Assembly: GCF_010731775.1 (NCBI RefSeq)
Contig: NZ_AP022590.1
Coordinates: 1,860,001-1,924,000, forward strand
Reading direction: 5' to 3'
Source of the DNA: Mycobacterium mantenii
Lineage (GTDB): Bacteria; Actinomycetota; Actinomycetes; Mycobacteriales; Mycobacteriaceae
DNA: 64,000 nt
The translations under genes and the position numbers were made by a program. Positions 22,754 through 33,660 of this stretch are shown here, in pieces. Position 1 is the stretch's first letter; every line of letters starts with the position of its first letter. The notes below the pieces were generated by a model. The model saw only the letters and a list, made by a program, of their open reading frames with translations. It was not told the DNA's origin and ran no database searches.

Positions 22754-23709
22754 CAGCAGCTCGTCTGCGGTGAGTCGTTGCTGTTCGACGAAAGCACGGT
22801 TCCATCGCTGGTCGTGATCGAGCAATTGAGCCTGCTGACCCGGAACAGGCTAGATGCCTCCACCGAGCCCACGTCGGATTGCGAGATCGGAGTGACGGTC
22901 ATCGACCAGGGGATGTACACGTTGTGCTGCGTGCGGCGCCGGCCGGACGCGTCGACGTAGGTCACCGAAATGATGTCGCCCGGAGCCTTGGTGCCGGTCA
23001 CCGAATAAGTGACCTGGCGCGGACCCGCCGGCGTCGTGGGCGGCGGGGGCGCGGCCGCCGTGGAGGTCGCCGGCGGCGGCGCTGGAGCCGGGGCGGGCGG
23101 GGGCGGCGGTGGCGGGGAAGGCGTCACCGTCACAGTCTGGGTCTCCGTTGGTGGTGGTGGGGGCGGTGGCTCGGTCGTCGACGGGGGCGGCGGTGGAGGC
23201 GGTGGAGGTGGCGGTTTGGTGGTCGTGATCTCGTCCTGCATCGGCGGCGTGGACGCGGCGGTGGTGGTTCCGGGGTTGGCAAGCTTGGTGGTGTCGGTCC
23301 GCGCGAACAGCAGTGACACCGAGACGACGAGCGCGATCGCGGCCACGATGGCGGCCACACCCACCACCCACGGCCAGCGTGCAGTCCGGTGTTCGTCGTC
23401 GGCATCGGATAACTCGTCGAATTCGTCGTAGTCGTAGAGCCGCAGATCGGCCGGCATGTAGGGGCCGCTGGTGAAGTGTTCGGACTCCGGGGCCGAGTAG
23501 GCGCGCGAGTATGCGTCCGTCTCATCGGCCCGGTCCGCCGCGGCCAGTTCGGCGCTGTCCTCGAAGGGTTCCGGCTCGCCCTCGACGTCGGCTGCGGCGT
23601 TGGATTCCAGGTCGCGGTCCGGCGCGCCGCCGGAATCCGGTTCGTGGCTGGTCGGGTCGGCATGGTCGGGTTCGTCAGGATCCCATCCCGGGGGTCTCGA
23701 CCCGCTCAT
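22753..23709 (-). CDS. mmpS3: MmpS3-type membrane protein
   Basis: A 318-aa protein: an acidic N-terminal cytosolic region of about 110 residues, one membrane helix ([20 protein letters not shown]), a long polyproline linker with runs of 7-11 Pro, and a C-terminal MmpS domain ([19 protein letters not shown] ... [12 protein letters not shown]). MmpS proteins usually pair with MmpL transporters, but MmpS3 stands alone here as in M. tuberculosis. The linker could span the peptidoglycan. The linker DNA is repetitive, so length differences between strains are likely. Confidence 0.93.
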   Translation of the reverse strand: MSGSRPPGWDPDEPDHADPTSHEPDSGGAPDRDLESNAAADVEGEPEPFEDSAELAAADRADETDAYSRAYSAPESEHFTSGPYMPADLRLYDYDEFDELSDADDEHRTARWPWVVGVAAIVAAIALVVSVSLLFARTDTTKLANPGTTTAASTPPMQDEITTTKPPPPPPPPPPPSTTEPPPPPPPTETQTVTVTPSPPPPPPPAPAPAPPPATSTAAAPPPPTTPAGPRQVTYSVTGTKAPGDIISVTYVDASGRRRTQHNVYIPWSMTVTPISQSDVGSVEASSLFRVSRLNCSITTSDGTVLSSNSNDSPQTSC

Positions 23710-23896
23710 CTCTGCCTTTGCCTACCCTGTTCGACTGCCTCACCTGCGCACAAGACTCCGCGATCACTCAATTGCGGGCGCGCTGGGAAACTTCTCGTTT
23801 GCCTGGGCAGAACACTACCGAACCCCAAAGGGGCAAAGCCGTCGTGGCGAACGGCCCACCAATCACGTGATCTGATTGTGACCTTTATGCCGCGAA

Positions 23897-24316
23897 TTAG
23901 TGCTTCTCGGGACCGATGTAATACTCGAAGACCAGTCCGGCCACCGACGTCAGGATGAACATCACCCCAGCGACGATCAGCCACGGCAGCCACAACGCGA
24001 TGCCCACCGCGGTCACCGAGCCCGACAACGCGACCAGAATCGGCCACCAGCTGTGCGGGCTGAAGAAGCCCAATTCGCCTGCTCCGTCGCTGATCTCAGC
24101 GCCCTCGTAGTCCTCGGGCCGGGTGTCCAGCCGCCGCGCCACAAACCGGAAAAACGTCGCCGTGATCAACGCCAGGCCACCGGTCAGCACCAGTGCGGTG
24201 GTGCCGGCCCACTCCACACCTCCGGTGGCGAAGATCGCGGTCAGCACCGCGTAGAGCACCGCAACCACAATGAAAAACGCGGCAATGAATTCGAATAGCC
24301 TGGCTTCGATATGCAT
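23897..24316 (-). CDS. ctaF: Cytochrome c oxidase subunit IV CtaF
   Basis: A 139-aa protein with four membrane helices arranged in two pairs ([20 protein letters not shown] and [40 protein letters not shown] and [17 protein letters not shown]). This is the actinobacterial aa3 subunit IV and matches the 139 aa of M. tuberculosis. It starts 13 bp after ctaC on the same strand, forming a ctaC-ctaF operon. Confidence 0.94.
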   Translation of the reverse strand: MHIEARLFEFIAAFFIVVAVLYAVLTAIFATGGVEWAGTTALVLTGGLALITATFFRFVARRLDTRPEDYEGAEISDGAGELGFFSPHSWWPILVALSGSVTAVGIALWLPWLIVAGVMFILTSVAGLVFEYYIGPEKH

Positions 24317-24329
24317 TTGGTGTCCTACC

Positions 24330-25439
24330 CTACTGGCTTCCGGCCAATTGACCGCGCTTGGTATCGAACGGGTGAGTGGTCACCGCGAGCGGGGGCTGCC
24401 CGATCGCCTGCAATGCCTCGGCGTTGCTCTTACCGTCCATCCGCTGCTGCAGGTAGGCCTTGAAGTCGTTGGGCGCCACCACCCGAACCTCGAAGTTCAT
24501 CATCGAGTGGTACGTGCCGCAGAATTCGGCGCAGTGACCCACGAACGCACCAGGCGTCTGGATCTCCTCGGTCTGGAAGACGTGCACCGAGTTGTTCGCG
24601 TCGGCGTTGGGGATCACGTCGCGCTTGAACAGGAACTCCGGCACCCAGAACGTGTGAATCACGTCCGCGGAAGCCAGGTCGAATTCGATGCGCTTGCCGG
24701 TCGGCAACACCAGCACCGGGATTTCGCTGCTGGATCCCAGCGTCTCGACCTTGTCGAAGTTCAGGTACTGCCGGTCCGAGGTGTTGAACCCGCGGACGGG
24801 GCCGACGCGCTCCTCACCGTGGGCGTCCTTGCCCTCCGGCTTGGACAGCATCGCCTTCTTTCGCGCCGGGTCCGACCCGTCGTAGGTCAGCGTGCCGTCC
24901 TTGAAGGCGACGCGCTGGTAGCCGAACTTCCAGTTCCACTGGAAGGCCGTGACGTCGATCACTACCTCGGGGTCCTTTGCCAGGTGCAGCATCTTCTCCT
25001 GCACCACCACGGTGAAGTAGAACAGCACCGAGATGATGAGGAACGGCGTCACCGTGAGCACCAGCTCCAGCGGCATGTTGTAGCCGAACTGCCGGGGCAG
25101 CTCGGTGTCGGTCGCCTTCTTGCGGTGAAAGGCCGACGCCCAGAAGATCAAGCCATACACGATGATGCCGACGACCAGCGACGCGATCACCGCGCCGATC
25201 CACAGTTCCCGGTTGAGGTGGGCCTCCGGAGTGATGCCCCGCGGCCAGCCCAGGGCCAGCGCGTCCGCCCAGCTGCTGCATCCGCTCAGGAACAACGCCA
25301 GCACACCCAACGTCATGGCCAGCGCGAAGGGCCGAAGACGACGGGAAAGACCCTTCCCTTGGCGCCCAGAGCCCCCGGAACGGCGCCGAAACCTGCCCTG
25401 CGACAAACGTTGCGAACGGTCCTGCTCGCGAGGGGTCAC
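24330..25439 (-). CDS. ctaC: Cytochrome c oxidase subunit II CtaC
   Basis: A 369-aa lipoprotein precursor. A basic N-terminus leads to the lipobox LSGC, then two membrane helices ([20 protein letters not shown] and [20 protein letters not shown]) and a cupredoxin domain. The CuA ligands are in [16 protein letters not shown] (two Cys, His and Met). It receives electrons from QcrC and passes them to CtaD. The GTG start gives VTPREQDRS, comparable to the family start; the upstream open frame is low-complexity. It is divergent from asnB. Confidence 0.95.
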   Translation of the reverse strand: MTPREQDRSQRLSQGRFRRRSGGSGRQGKGLSRRLRPFALAMTLGVLALFLSGCSSWADALALGWPRGITPEAHLNRELWIGAVIASLVVGIIVYGLIFWASAFHRKKATDTELPRQFGYNMPLELVLTVTPFLIISVLFYFTVVVQEKMLHLAKDPEVVIDVTAFQWNWKFGYQRVAFKDGTLTYDGSDPARKKAMLSKPEGKDAHGEERVGPVRGFNTSDRQYLNFDKVETLGSSSEIPVLVLPTGKRIEFDLASADVIHTFWVPEFLFKRDVIPNADANNSVHVFQTEEIQTPGAFVGHCAEFCGTYHSMMNFEVRVVAPNDFKAYLQQRMDGKSNAEALQAIGQPPLAVTTHPFDTKRGQLAGSQ

Positions 25440-25581
25440 GTTAGCGCCTCCTGCTCGGATATCGAATACTACGCAGCGTAGACCACGTGCCTGAGCCCGG
25501 CGACGAAACCCCGGCCCGCCGGTGCGCCCGGCCGAGCGCGACGTGCCGGATGCGGCATCCACGCGCACCCGCGAAGTGCGG

Positions 25582-25587
25582 CATACT
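25582..25587 (+). promoter_or_regulatory. Possible -10 box of asnB close to the start codon
   Basis: CATACT lies 8 bp before the GTG start of asnB. Such spacing would place transcription initiation at or beside the start codon, giving a leaderless message. The first base departs from the mycobacterial TANNNT consensus, so this is tentative. The rest of the 156-bp gap to ctaC contains the palindrome CTACGCAGCGTAG near 25470, a possible operator. Confidence 0.4.
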
Positions 25588-25595
25588 GGGGCGCC

Positions 25596-27563
25596 GTGTG
25601 TGGTCTGCTGGCGTTCGTCGCCGCCCCGGAGGGCACGGATAAAGAAGCGGCCGCCGCCCGCGCCGACAGTGCGATCGCGCGCGCGTCGCATTCGATGCGC
25701 CACCGCGGGCCCGACGAGCCGGGGACCTGGGTGGACCCGGACACCGACGGCTCCGTCGTTTTCGGCTTCAATCGGCTATCCATCATCGACATCGCGCATT
25801 CGCACCAGCCGCTGCGCTGGGGCCCGCCCGAGGCGCCCGACCGCTACGTGCTGGTGTTCAACGGCGAGATCTACAACTACCTCGAGCTGCGCGACGAACT
25901 GGCCACCCGGCATGGCGCCGTCTTCTCCACCGACGGTGACGGCGAGGCCGTCGTCGCCGGCTATCACTACTGGGGCACCGACGCCTTGACGCGGCTGCGC
26001 GGCATGTTCGCGTTCGCGCTGTGGGACACAGTCACCCGCGAATTGTTCTGCGCCCGTGACCCTTTCGGCATCAAGCCGCTGTTCATGGCGACCGGCACCG
26101 GCGGCACCGCGGTGGCCAGCGAGAAAAAGTGCCTGCTGGACCTGGCTGAGCTGGTCGGATTCGACACCGCGATCGACGAGCGCGCCGTGCAGCACTACAC
26201 CGTCCTGCAGTACGTGCCCGAGCCCGAGACGCTGCACCGCGGGGTGCGCCGGCTGGAATCGGGCTGCTACGCCCGGATCCGTCCCGACCGCCTGAAACCG
26301 GAGGTCACCCGGTATTTCGTGCCGCGCTTTGCCGCGGTGCCGATCACCCGCGACACCGAGCGGGCCCGCTACGACGAGATCACCGCGGTGCTCGAGGACT
26401 CGGTGGCCAAGCACATGCGCGCCGACGTCACCGTCGGGGCGTTTCTGTCCGGGGGCATCGACTCCACCGCCATCGCGGCGCTGGCCATCCGGCACAACCC
26501 CCGGCTGATCACGTTCACCACCGGCTTCGAGCGGGAGGGGTTCTCCGAGATCGACGTCGCGGTGGCCTCGGCCGAGGCGATCGGCGCCCGCCACATCGCC
26601 AAGGTGGTCACACCCGACGAGTTCGTCGCCGCCCTGCCCGAGATCGTCTGGTACCTCGACGAGCCCGTCGCCGACCCCGCGCTGGTGCCGCTGTTCTTCG
26701 TCGCCCGTGAAGCCCGCAAGCACGTCAAGGTCGTGCTGTCCGGCGAAGGTGCCGACGAGTTGTTCGGCGGCTACACGATTTACCGGGAGCCGTTGTCGCT
26801 GAAGCCCTTCGACTATCTGCCGCGCCCGCTGCGCCGGTCGATGGGCAAGATGTCCAAGCCGCTGCCGGAGGGCATGCGCGGCAAGAGCCTGCTACACCGC
26901 GGCTCGCTGACGCTCGAGGAGCGTTACTACGGCAACGCCCGCAGTTTCTCCGACGCGCAGCTGCGCGACGTGCTGCCCGGCTTTCGCGAGGAATGGACCC
27001 ACACCGACGTCACCGCGGCCGTATACGCCGAATCGGCCGGCTGGGATCCGGTGGCCCGCATGCAGCACATCGACCTGTTCACCTGGCTACGCGGCGACAT
27101 CCTGGTCAAGGCCGACAAGATGACCATGGCCAACTCGCTGGAACTTCGGGTGCCGTTTTTGGATCCCGAGGTGTTCGCCGTCGCCTCCCGGCTACCCGTC
27201 GAGGCCAAGATCACCCGCACCACCACCAAGTACGCGCTGCGGCGTGCGCTGGAGCCGATCGTCCCGGCGCACGTGCTGCACCGGCCCAAGCTCGGGTTCC
27301 CGGTCCCGATCCGGCACTGGCTGCGCGCCGGCGAGCTGCTGGAGTGGGCCTACGAGCTGGTGGATTCGTCGCAGGAGTCGCAGGCCGGTCACCTCGTCGA
27401 CCTGGCCGCCGTCCGGCGGATGCTCGACGAGCACCGCAACGGCGCCAGCGATCACAGCCGCCGACTGTGGACGCTGCTGATCTTCATGCTCTGGCACGCG
27501 ATCTTCGTCGAGCACAGCGTGGTGCCGCAGATCGGCGAGCCGCACTACCCAGTGCAGCTGTAA
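25596..27563 (+). CDS. asnB: Asparagine synthetase (glutamine-hydrolysing) AsnB
   Basis: A 655-aa class II amidotransferase. The N-terminal nucleophile Cys2 ([10 protein letters not shown]) marks the glutaminase domain, with [11 protein letters not shown] and the [10 protein letters not shown] region. The synthetase domain carries the PPi loop [14 protein letters not shown] and the acceptor-site [11 protein letters not shown]. It makes asparagine from aspartate, ATP and glutamine-derived ammonia. In mycobacteria the homologue also affects amidation-linked antibiotic tolerance, and an mDAP-amidating role for AsnB-type enzymes is possible. The GTG start must precede the Cys directly. Confidence 0.95.
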   Translation: MCGLLAFVAAPEGTDKEAAAARADSAIARASHSMRHRGPDEPGTWVDPDTDGSVVFGFNRLSIIDIAHSHQPLRWGPPEAPDRYVLVFNGEIYNYLELRDELATRHGAVFSTDGDGEAVVAGYHYWGTDALTRLRGMFAFALWDTVTRELFCARDPFGIKPLFMATGTGGTAVASEKKCLLDLAELVGFDTAIDERAVQHYTVLQYVPEPETLHRGVRRLESGCYARIRPDRLKPEVTRYFVPRFAAVPITRDTERARYDEITAVLEDSVAKHMRADVTVGAFLSGGIDSTAIAALAIRHNPRLITFTTGFEREGFSEIDVAVASAEAIGARHIAKVVTPDEFVAALPEIVWYLDEPVADPALVPLFFVAREARKHVKVVLSGEGADELFGGYTIYREPLSLKPFDYLPRPLRRSMGKMSKPLPEGMRGKSLLHRGSLTLEERYYGNARSFSDAQLRDVLPGFREEWTHTDVTAAVYAESAGWDPVARMQHIDLFTWLRGDILVKADKMTMANSLELRVPFLDPEVFAVASRLPVEAKITRTTTKYALRRALEPIVPAHVLHRPKLGFPVPIRHWLRAGELLEWAYELVDSSQESQAGHLVDLAAVRRMLDEHRNGASDHSRRLWTLLIFMLWHAIFVEHSVVPQIGEPHYPVQL

Positions 27564-27578
27564 AGGGACTGAGGGCTT

Positions 27579-27635
27579 CGAGTGTGAACCCTGGGCGGTG
27601 ACTTTCGGCGTGTCGCCGCCCTCAGCTCACACTCG
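27579..27635. terminator. Nested double inverted repeat between convergent asnB and adoK
   Basis: An outer perfect 9-bp repeat, CGAGTGTGA (27579-27587) and TCACACTCG (27627-27635), encloses an inner one, GGGCGGTGA (27593-27601) and TCGCCGCCC (27613-27621, one mismatch). A partial copy, TTCACTCTCG, follows. The symmetric stem between two gene ends suits a bidirectional terminator, though no T tract follows. Confidence 0.6.
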
Positions 27636-27688
27636 ACGCCGTCAGTTCACTCTCGTGGCGCCACCGCGAATTGAATCAATTGTGCGAA

Positions 27689-28693
<1,005 letters not shown>

Positions 28694-28847
28694 CTAGCTT
28701 ACTCACCGGTCTCGGCCGTCGCTGTGTGCACGGTTGGCGCGAGGCCGTGCGCTAGCCTCCCTAGGGAACTCACCCAAGTCGCCGGGATCACATTGCTCGG
28801 GCCGCCACCCGCTCGCAGTCCCGTCTACCACCGTAGGAGAACCACGA

Positions 28848-29531
28848 ATGGAAGGTCCGCACCCGCCGAACCACATCGTCGGCGGCGGCAGCGGGGGACC
28901 GAGCGGACACGAACCCCCGAGGGAATCCCAGCCACTCGAGTTTCCCGATGACCCGAACACCGGCTTCGCCCCGGTTCCGCAGGCAGGACCTGCTCCAGCC
29001 AATTATGCCGGGCAGCCCCCCGCGCCGGTCCCCTACCCGCCGCAACGCTCGAAGCGGCGGCTGATCGTCGGACTCCTGCTGGCCATCGCGCTGGTCGCGG
29101 TGATGACGGTCGCCATCGTGTACGGGGTGCGCACCAACGGGGCCAATACCGGCGCCACGTTCTCCGAGGGCGCGGCCACGACGGCCATTCAGCGGTATCT
29201 CGACGCGCTCGAGCACCGCGACATCGACGAGATCGCCCGCAACGCGCTGTGCGGCCTCTATGACGGTGTCCAGGACAAGCGGTCCGACCGGGCGCTGGCC
29301 AAGCTCAGCAGCGACGCATTCCGCAAGCAGTTCTCCGAGGTCGAGCTGACCTCGATCGACAAGATCGTGTACCTGTCGCAGTACCAGGCTCAGGCATTGT
29401 TCACCATGCGGGTGTCCCCGGTGAGCGGGGGCCCGATGCACGGGCAGGTGCAGGGCATCGCACAGCTGCTGTTCCAGCGCGGACAGATCATGGTCTGCTC
29501 GTACGTGCTGCGCACCGGCGGCTCGTACTAA
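28848..29531 (+). CDS. Single-pass membrane protein (Rv2203-like)
   Basis: A 227-aa protein. A Pro/Gly-rich cytosolic N-terminus (~60 residues) precedes one membrane helix (RLIVGLLLAIALVAVMTVAI) and an extracytoplasmic domain of ~130 residues (TTAIQRYLDALEHRDIDEIA onward) that resembles the small SnoaL/NTF2-like folds seen in many mycobacterial Mce-associated proteins. Two Cys in this outer domain (NALCGLYD and MVCSYV) could pair. The ATG of MEGPHPPN has a GGAGA site 9 bp ahead. The ligand and role are unknown. It ends at a strong hairpin. Confidence 0.85.
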   Translation: MEGPHPPNHIVGGGSGGPSGHEPPRESQPLEFPDDPNTGFAPVPQAGPAPANYAGQPPAPVPYPPQRSKRRLIVGLLLAIALVAVMTVAIVYGVRTNGANTGATFSEGAATTAIQRYLDALEHRDIDEIARNALCGLYDGVQDKRSDRALAKLSSDAFRKQFSEVELTSIDKIVYLSQYQAQALFTMRVSPVSGGPMHGQVQGIAQLLFQRGQIMVCSYVLRTGGSY

Positions 29532-29535
29532 AACG

Positions 29536-29576
29536 GACTCCGCCAGCCGGGACCACGCGGTCCGGCTGACGGAGTC
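29536..29576. terminator. Strong bidirectional hairpin terminator
   Basis: The left arm 29536-29554 and right arm 29559-29576 pair over 18 positions with one mismatch and one bulged G around a 4-base loop (ACGC). The arms begin GACTCCG and end CGGAGTC. It lies 4 bp after the Rv2203-like stop and 15 bp from the stop of the convergent Fe-S gene, so it can serve both strands. No U tract follows, as is usual in mycobacteria. Confidence 0.8.
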
Positions 29577-29591
29577 AGCGGGATCAACCGA

Positions 29592-29951
29592 TCAGTTGAA
29601 TGAGTCGCCGCAGGCGCACGAGCCGGTGGCGTTGGGGTTGTCGATGGTGAAGCCCTGCTTCTCGATGGTGTCCACGAAATCGATGGACGCGCCTTCGACG
29701 TAGGGTGCACTCATCCGGTCCACCGTCAGCTTCACACCCCCGAACTCCGCGGTCAGGTCGCCGTCCAGCGCCCGGTCGTCGAAGAAAAGGTTGTAGCGCA
29801 GCCCGGCACACCCACCCGGCTGCACCGCGATGCGCAGCGCCAGGTCGTCGCGGCCCTCCTGGTCCAGCAGGGACTTTGCCTTGGTGGCGGCGGCCTCGGT
29901 CAGGATCACGCCGTGGGTGGTCGTGGCGTTCGACTCGTTTTGCACCGTCAT
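29592..29951 (-). CDS. erpA: A-type iron-sulfur carrier (HesB/ErpA-like, Rv2204c)
   Basis: A 119-aa HesB/IscA-fold protein. The three cluster-ligand Cys are in place: one in QPGGCAGLRYNLFF and two in the C-terminal GSCACGDSFN (CxC). Such proteins receive an Fe-S cluster from the SUF scaffold and deliver it to targets. Likely local clients are LipA and QcrA, both encoded in this window, but that is inference. The start MTVQNESN matches the M. tuberculosis protein. Confidence 0.93.
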   Translation of the reverse strand: MTVQNESNATTTHGVILTEAAATKAKSLLDQEGRDDLALRIAVQPGGCAGLRYNLFFDDRALDGDLTAEFGGVKLTVDRMSAPYVEGASIDFVDTIEKQGFTIDNPNATGSCACGDSFN

Positions 29952-30047
29952 TACTTCTCCTACATGCCTCATTGTTGGGTGGGTCCGATCAAGCCCGATA
30001 TCGCCGGCTTGCGCCGGGCGATCCGGACCGCCCGAAAGTCCACTCCA

Positions 30048-31124
30048 TCAACGGTACCTTGCAGGACCGCTATTCCCGAGTCGCGCCGCCACAACGGATG
30101 CCAGACCGATGAGCTGGTTGGCCGCGTCGGCCTGCGCCAGCCGCACCGATCCGGCGTGCTCGGCGATCGACAGCGCGGCCATGATGCCCGACGAGCGCAC
30201 CGTCGCGTTGTCCAGGTCGACCTGGCCGGCCAGCACGACCACCGGGATTCCCCGCGGCCGGGCCGCGTCGGCGAGAAAGCCCACCACCTTCCCGTGCAGG
30301 GATTGCTCGTCGAACCGGCCCTCGCCGGTGACGATCAGCTCCGCGGTGTCCAGGTCGTCGGCCAACCGGGTGTGCTCGGCGATGATGGCCGCTCCGGACT
30401 CACACCGGCCGCCGAGCGCCAGCAGCCCGGCGCCGATGCCGCCGGCGGCCGCCGCACCCGGCTCGGCGCTCACGTCCCGTCCGGCCACCGCCTCGAGGAT
30501 CAGCGCCCACGCTTGCAGGCGGACTTCCAGCGCGGCGACGGTGGCCGTGTCGGCGCCCTTCTGCGGCCCGAACACCCGGGCCGCCCCCCACGGGCCCAGC
30601 AGCGGGTATTCGGTGTCGGAGGCGGCGATCAGCTCAACGTTGCCCAGCTGCCGGCGGGCGGTGTCCAGGCCGCCGAGCTCGGCGATCATGCCCTGCCCGC
30701 CGTCGGTGCAGGCGCTGCCGCCCAGACCGACCACGATGCGCGTCGCCCCGACCCGCAGCGCCTCGGCGATCAGCTGCCCCACGCCTTTGCTGTGCGCGGC
30801 CATTGCGGTCTCCGGGGTGGGTGGTCCCCCGATCAGCGCGAGACCACACGCCTGCGCGCACTCCAGGTACGCGGTCGCCGAATTGCTGTCGAACACCCAC
30901 TCGGCTTCGACCATCGCTTTCAGCGGTCCCGACACCCGCAGGCGCCGCGTCTCCCCCAGGCGGCTGGCCAGCACCTCGACAAACCCTGGGCCGCCGTCGG
31001 ATTGCGGTGCGACGATGAACCGGTCGCCGGGACGCGACCGGGTCCAGCCGGTCGCGATGGCGGCGGAGGCTTCGAGGGCCGTCATGCTGTCGGCGTAGCA
31101 ATCAGGGGCCACCAGGACTTGCAT
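30048..31124 (-). CDS. Glycerate kinase family protein (Rv2205c)
   Basis: A 358-aa protein, equal in length to Rv2205c. Glycerate kinase family I (GlxK/GarK) features are the N-terminal [40 protein letters not shown], the glycine-rich [18 protein letters not shown] and [18 protein letters not shown] near the C-terminus. It phosphorylates D-glycerate. The usual second residue set APDSFK is altered to APDCYAD, so a shifted substrate cannot be excluded. The preceding gene on this strand is 190 bp away in the opposite orientation. Confidence 0.9.
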   Translation of the reverse strand: MQVLVAPDCYADSMTALEASAAIATGWTRSRPGDRFIVAPQSDGGPGFVEVLASRLGETRRLRVSGPLKAMVEAEWVFDSNSATAYLECAQACGLALIGGPPTPETAMAAHSKGVGQLIAEALRVGATRIVVGLGGSACTDGGQGMIAELGGLDTARRQLGNVELIAASDTEYPLLGPWGAARVFGPQKGADTATVAALEVRLQAWALILEAVAGRDVSAEPGAAAAGGIGAGLLALGGRCESGAAIIAEHTRLADDLDTAELIVTGEGRFDEQSLHGKVVGFLADAARPRGIPVVVLAGQVDLDNATVRSSGIMAALSIAEHAGSVRLAQADAANQLIGLASVVAARLGNSGPARYR

Positions 31125-31302
31125 GGCGGGCAACTGAAGGCGGCCGGGGGCCAGGCCGGGACCCACATCGCCCGGGTCCATCGTCCCGTCGTCCATCAAA
31201 CGCAGCCGTTCATCACGTGTAAGAGTAGGGCCAAGAGAGGTACTAACGCAGGTCTAATAGCAATGCATTCCAGGCGAATTCCGGCGCGGGTCGTCCGCGA
31301 AG

Positions 31303-31308
31303 TAACCT
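31303..31308 (+). promoter_or_regulatory. -10 hexamer 7 bp before the Rv2206-like start
   Basis: TAACCT fits the mycobacterial TANNNT -10 consensus and is separated from the GTG start codon by exactly 7 bases, predicting a leaderless transcript. Confidence 0.5.
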
Positions 31309-31315
31309 GGCCACT

Positions 31316-32008
31316 GTGAAGCTGTTGGGCCGTAAGAAAGGCCAGGACACCGACCTCGACGAGAGCGCAGCCGCGTCGACCGCATCCGGCGGTGCGGGCG
31401 CCTCGGGCGACGCAACCCGCGAGGCGCAGCGAACGGGCCCCAAGGGACGCCCGACGCCCAGGCGCAACGAGGCTCGGCGCAATCCCCGGAAGGGACCGGT
31501 CGCGCCCGCTCCCATGACCTCCGCCGAGGCGCGGGCCCGGCGCAAATCGCTGGCCGGTCCCAAGCTCAGCCGTGAGGAGCGCCGGGCCGACAAGGCCGCC
31601 GGACGCGCCCGCACGTCGGATCGCCGCGAGCGGATGATGGCCGGCGAAGAGGGCTATCTGTTGCCGCGCGACCAGGGCCCCATCCGGCGCTACGTTCGTG
31701 ACGTGGTGGACTCGCGGCGCAATCTGCTGGGTTTGTTCATGCCGTCGACCCTGTTCTTGATGTTCGTCATGTTCGGCGTCCCGCAGCTGCAGCTCTGGGT
31801 GTCCCCGGCGATGCTGGCGCTGATGGCCGTGATGAGCGTCGACGGCCTGATGCTGGGCCGCAAAGTCAGCAGGCTGGTCGACGCCAAGTTCCCCAACAAC
31901 ACCGAAAGCCGTTGGAAGCTAGGGCTTTACGCCGCCAGCCGGGCGTCTCAGATGCGCCGGCTGCGGGCGCCGCGGCCGCAGGTCAAGCACGGCGCCAGTG
32001 TCGATTAA
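31316..32008 (+). CDS. DUF3043-like membrane protein (Rv2206)
   Basis: A 230-aa protein. The first ~125 residues are highly basic and disordered (many Arg/Lys, EARARRKSLAGPKLSREERR). Two adjacent membrane helices follow (NLLGLFMPSTLFLMFVMFGV and SPAMLALMAVMSVDGLMLG), then a basic tail. The charge pattern suggests contact with nucleic acid or acidic lipid. No enzymatic motif is seen. It is the first gene of a plus-strand series leading into cobU-cobT-cobS, 27 bp ahead of cobU. Confidence 0.85.
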   Translation: MKLLGRKKGQDTDLDESAAASTASGGAGASGDATREAQRTGPKGRPTPRRNEARRNPRKGPVAPAPMTSAEARARRKSLAGPKLSREERRADKAAGRARTSDRRERMMAGEEGYLLPRDQGPIRRYVRDVVDSRRNLLGLFMPSTLFLMFVMFGVPQLQLWVSPAMLALMAVMSVDGLMLGRKVSRLVDAKFPNNTESRWKLGLYAASRASQMRRLRAPRPQVKHGASVD

Positions 32009-32035
32009 AGCTCGCCGGAAGGCCGGCTGACTTCG

Positions 32036-32572
32036 GTGCGCACCCTGGTGCTCGGCGGAATCAGGTCAGGCAAATCGCAGTGGGCGGAGGAAGCCATCGC
32101 CGACGGTTTGCCGGCCGGGCAGGCGGTCCATTACCTGGCGCCCGGTCCGGCCGGCGACGACGATGCGGCCTGGGCACACCGGATCGCCCAGCATCGCGGC
32201 CGTCGGCCCGCCCACTGGTCGACGATCGAAACCGACGACATCGCAACGCAATTGCGACAGTCACCGCAAACCCCGACGCTGATCGACGACCTCGGCACCT
32301 GGTTGACGGGTGCGCTGGATCGCAACAACGCCTGGGACGGCGGCTCGGTGGCGGCCTCCGTCGATGACGTGCTGGCCGCGGTCGGCGACTTCGCTTCGCC
32401 GCTGGTGCTGGTCAGCCCGGAAGTGGGGTTGACCGTGGTGCCCGCCACCGCCTCCGGGCGCCGGTTCGCCGACGAACTGGGCAGCCTCAACCAGCGTTTG
32501 GCGCGGTTGTGCGACCGGGTGGTGTTGGTGGTGGCCGGGCAGCCGGTACCGATCAAACCGTCGGGGGCGTGA
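32036..32572 (+). CDS. cobU: Adenosylcobinamide kinase / adenosylcobinamide-phosphate guanylyltransferase CobU
   Basis: A 178-aa P-loop enzyme with [15 protein letters not shown] (Walker A GxxxxGKS), the guanylylated-His region around [28 protein letters not shown] and [13 protein letters not shown] before the C-terminus. It phosphorylates and guanylylates adenosylcobinamide in the nucleotide-loop pathway of cobalamin. The GTG start gives VRTLVLGG. In M. tuberculosis the cobU gene is, as I recall, far away (Rv0254c), so its presence in front of cobT here is a synteny difference. Its TGA overlaps the cobT ATG by one base (TGATG). Confidence 0.94.
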   Translation: MRTLVLGGIRSGKSQWAEEAIADGLPAGQAVHYLAPGPAGDDDAAWAHRIAQHRGRRPAHWSTIETDDIATQLRQSPQTPTLIDDLGTWLTGALDRNNAWDGGSVAASVDDVLAAVGDFASPLVLVSPEVGLTVVPATASGRRFADELGSLNQRLARLCDRVVLVVAGQPVPIKPSGA

Positions 32573-33660
32573 TGCAATTCGCCGCCGTCTCGCCGCCCGA
32601 CGCGGGCGTCGCCGTCGCCGCCCGTGCCCGCCAGGACACGCTGACCAAGCCCCGGGGCGCGCTGGGACGCCTGGAGGATCTGTCGGTGTGGGTCGCGTCG
32701 TGCCAGGGACATTGCCCGCCAAGACAATTCGAGCGCGCCCGGGTGGTGGTGTTCGCCGGTGATCACGGCGTCGCGCGCTCGGGGGTGTCGGCGTACCCGC
32801 CGGAGGTGACGGCCCAGATGGTCGCCAATTTCGAGGCCGGCGGCGCGGCGATCAACGTCCTGGCCGACATCGCCGGGGCGACGGTGCGCGTCGCGGACCT
32901 GGCGGTCGATGCCGACCCGCTGACCGAACGGATCGGCGCCCACAAGGTGCGCCGCGCCAGCGGCGACATCCGCGTCGAGGACGCGTTGAGCGACGACGAG
33001 ACCGCGCGGGCGCTCGCCGCCGGCGCGGCCATCGCCGACGAGGAGGTCGATGCCGGCGCCGACCTGCTGATCGCCGGCGATATGGGGATCGGAAACACCA
33101 CGGCCGCAACGGTTTTAGTGGCGGCCCTGACCAATGTCGAACCGGTCGTGGCGGTGGGCTTCGGCACCGGTATCGATGACGCCGGGTGGGCGCGCAAGAC
33201 CGCTGCAGTGCGCGACGCCCTGTTTCGCGCCCGGCAGGTGTTGCCCGATCCGGTCGCGCTGCTGCGCCGCGCTGGCGGCGCCGACCTGGCCGCGATGGCG
33301 GGCTTTTGCGCGCAGGCCGCGGTGCGGCGCACGCCGCTGCTGCTCGACGGCATGGCGGTGACGGCGGCCGCGCTGCTCGCCGAGCACCTGGCGCCCGGCG
33401 CCCGGCTGTGGTGGCAGGCCGGGCACCGATCCACCGAGCCCGCCCATGCGCTGGCGCTGACCGCGCTGGATCTGGAGCCGATCCTCGACCTGCGGATGCG
33501 GCTGGGCGAGGGAACCGGCGCCGCGCTCGCGCTGCCGGTGTTGCGCGCCGCCATCGCGGCCCTGTCGTCGATGGCGACCTTCACCCAGGCCGGCGTGTCC
33601 GACCGCGGCGACCGCGCGGAGTCCGGCCGCACCGACAGTCCCGCCGCTCCGCCGTCGTGA
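32572..33660 (+). CDS. cobT: Nicotinate-nucleotide-dimethylbenzimidazole phosphoribosyltransferase CobT
   Basis: A 362-aa CobT-family enzyme that makes alpha-ribazole phosphate for the lower ligand of cobalamin. Signature segments are [51 protein letters not shown] and the C-terminal [18 protein letters not shown] containing the catalytic Glu. The ATG is coupled to the cobU stop; a GTG one codon earlier is a possible start. Its own stop overlaps the cobS GTG (GTGA). Confidence 0.96.
   Translation: MQFAAVSPPDAGVAVAARARQDTLTKPRGALGRLEDLSVWVASCQGHCPPRQFERARVVVFAGDHGVARSGVSAYPPEVTAQMVANFEAGGAAINVLADIAGATVRVADLAVDADPLTERIGAHKVRRASGDIRVEDALSDDETARALAAGAAIADEEVDAGADLLIAGDMGIGNTTAATVLVAALTNVEPVVAVGFGTGIDDAGWARKTAAVRDALFRARQVLPDPVALLRRAGGADLAAMAGFCAQAAVRRTPLLLDGMAVTAAALLAEHLAPGARLWWQAGHRSTEPAHALALTALDLEPILDLRMRLGEGTGAALALPVLRAAIAALSSMATFTQAGVSDRGDRAESGRTDSPAAPPS

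Noticed and set aside
32009..32035. Cobalamin riboswitch upstream of cobU
   Set aside because: Only 27 bp separate it from the Rv2206-like gene; no B12-box aptamer is possible here.
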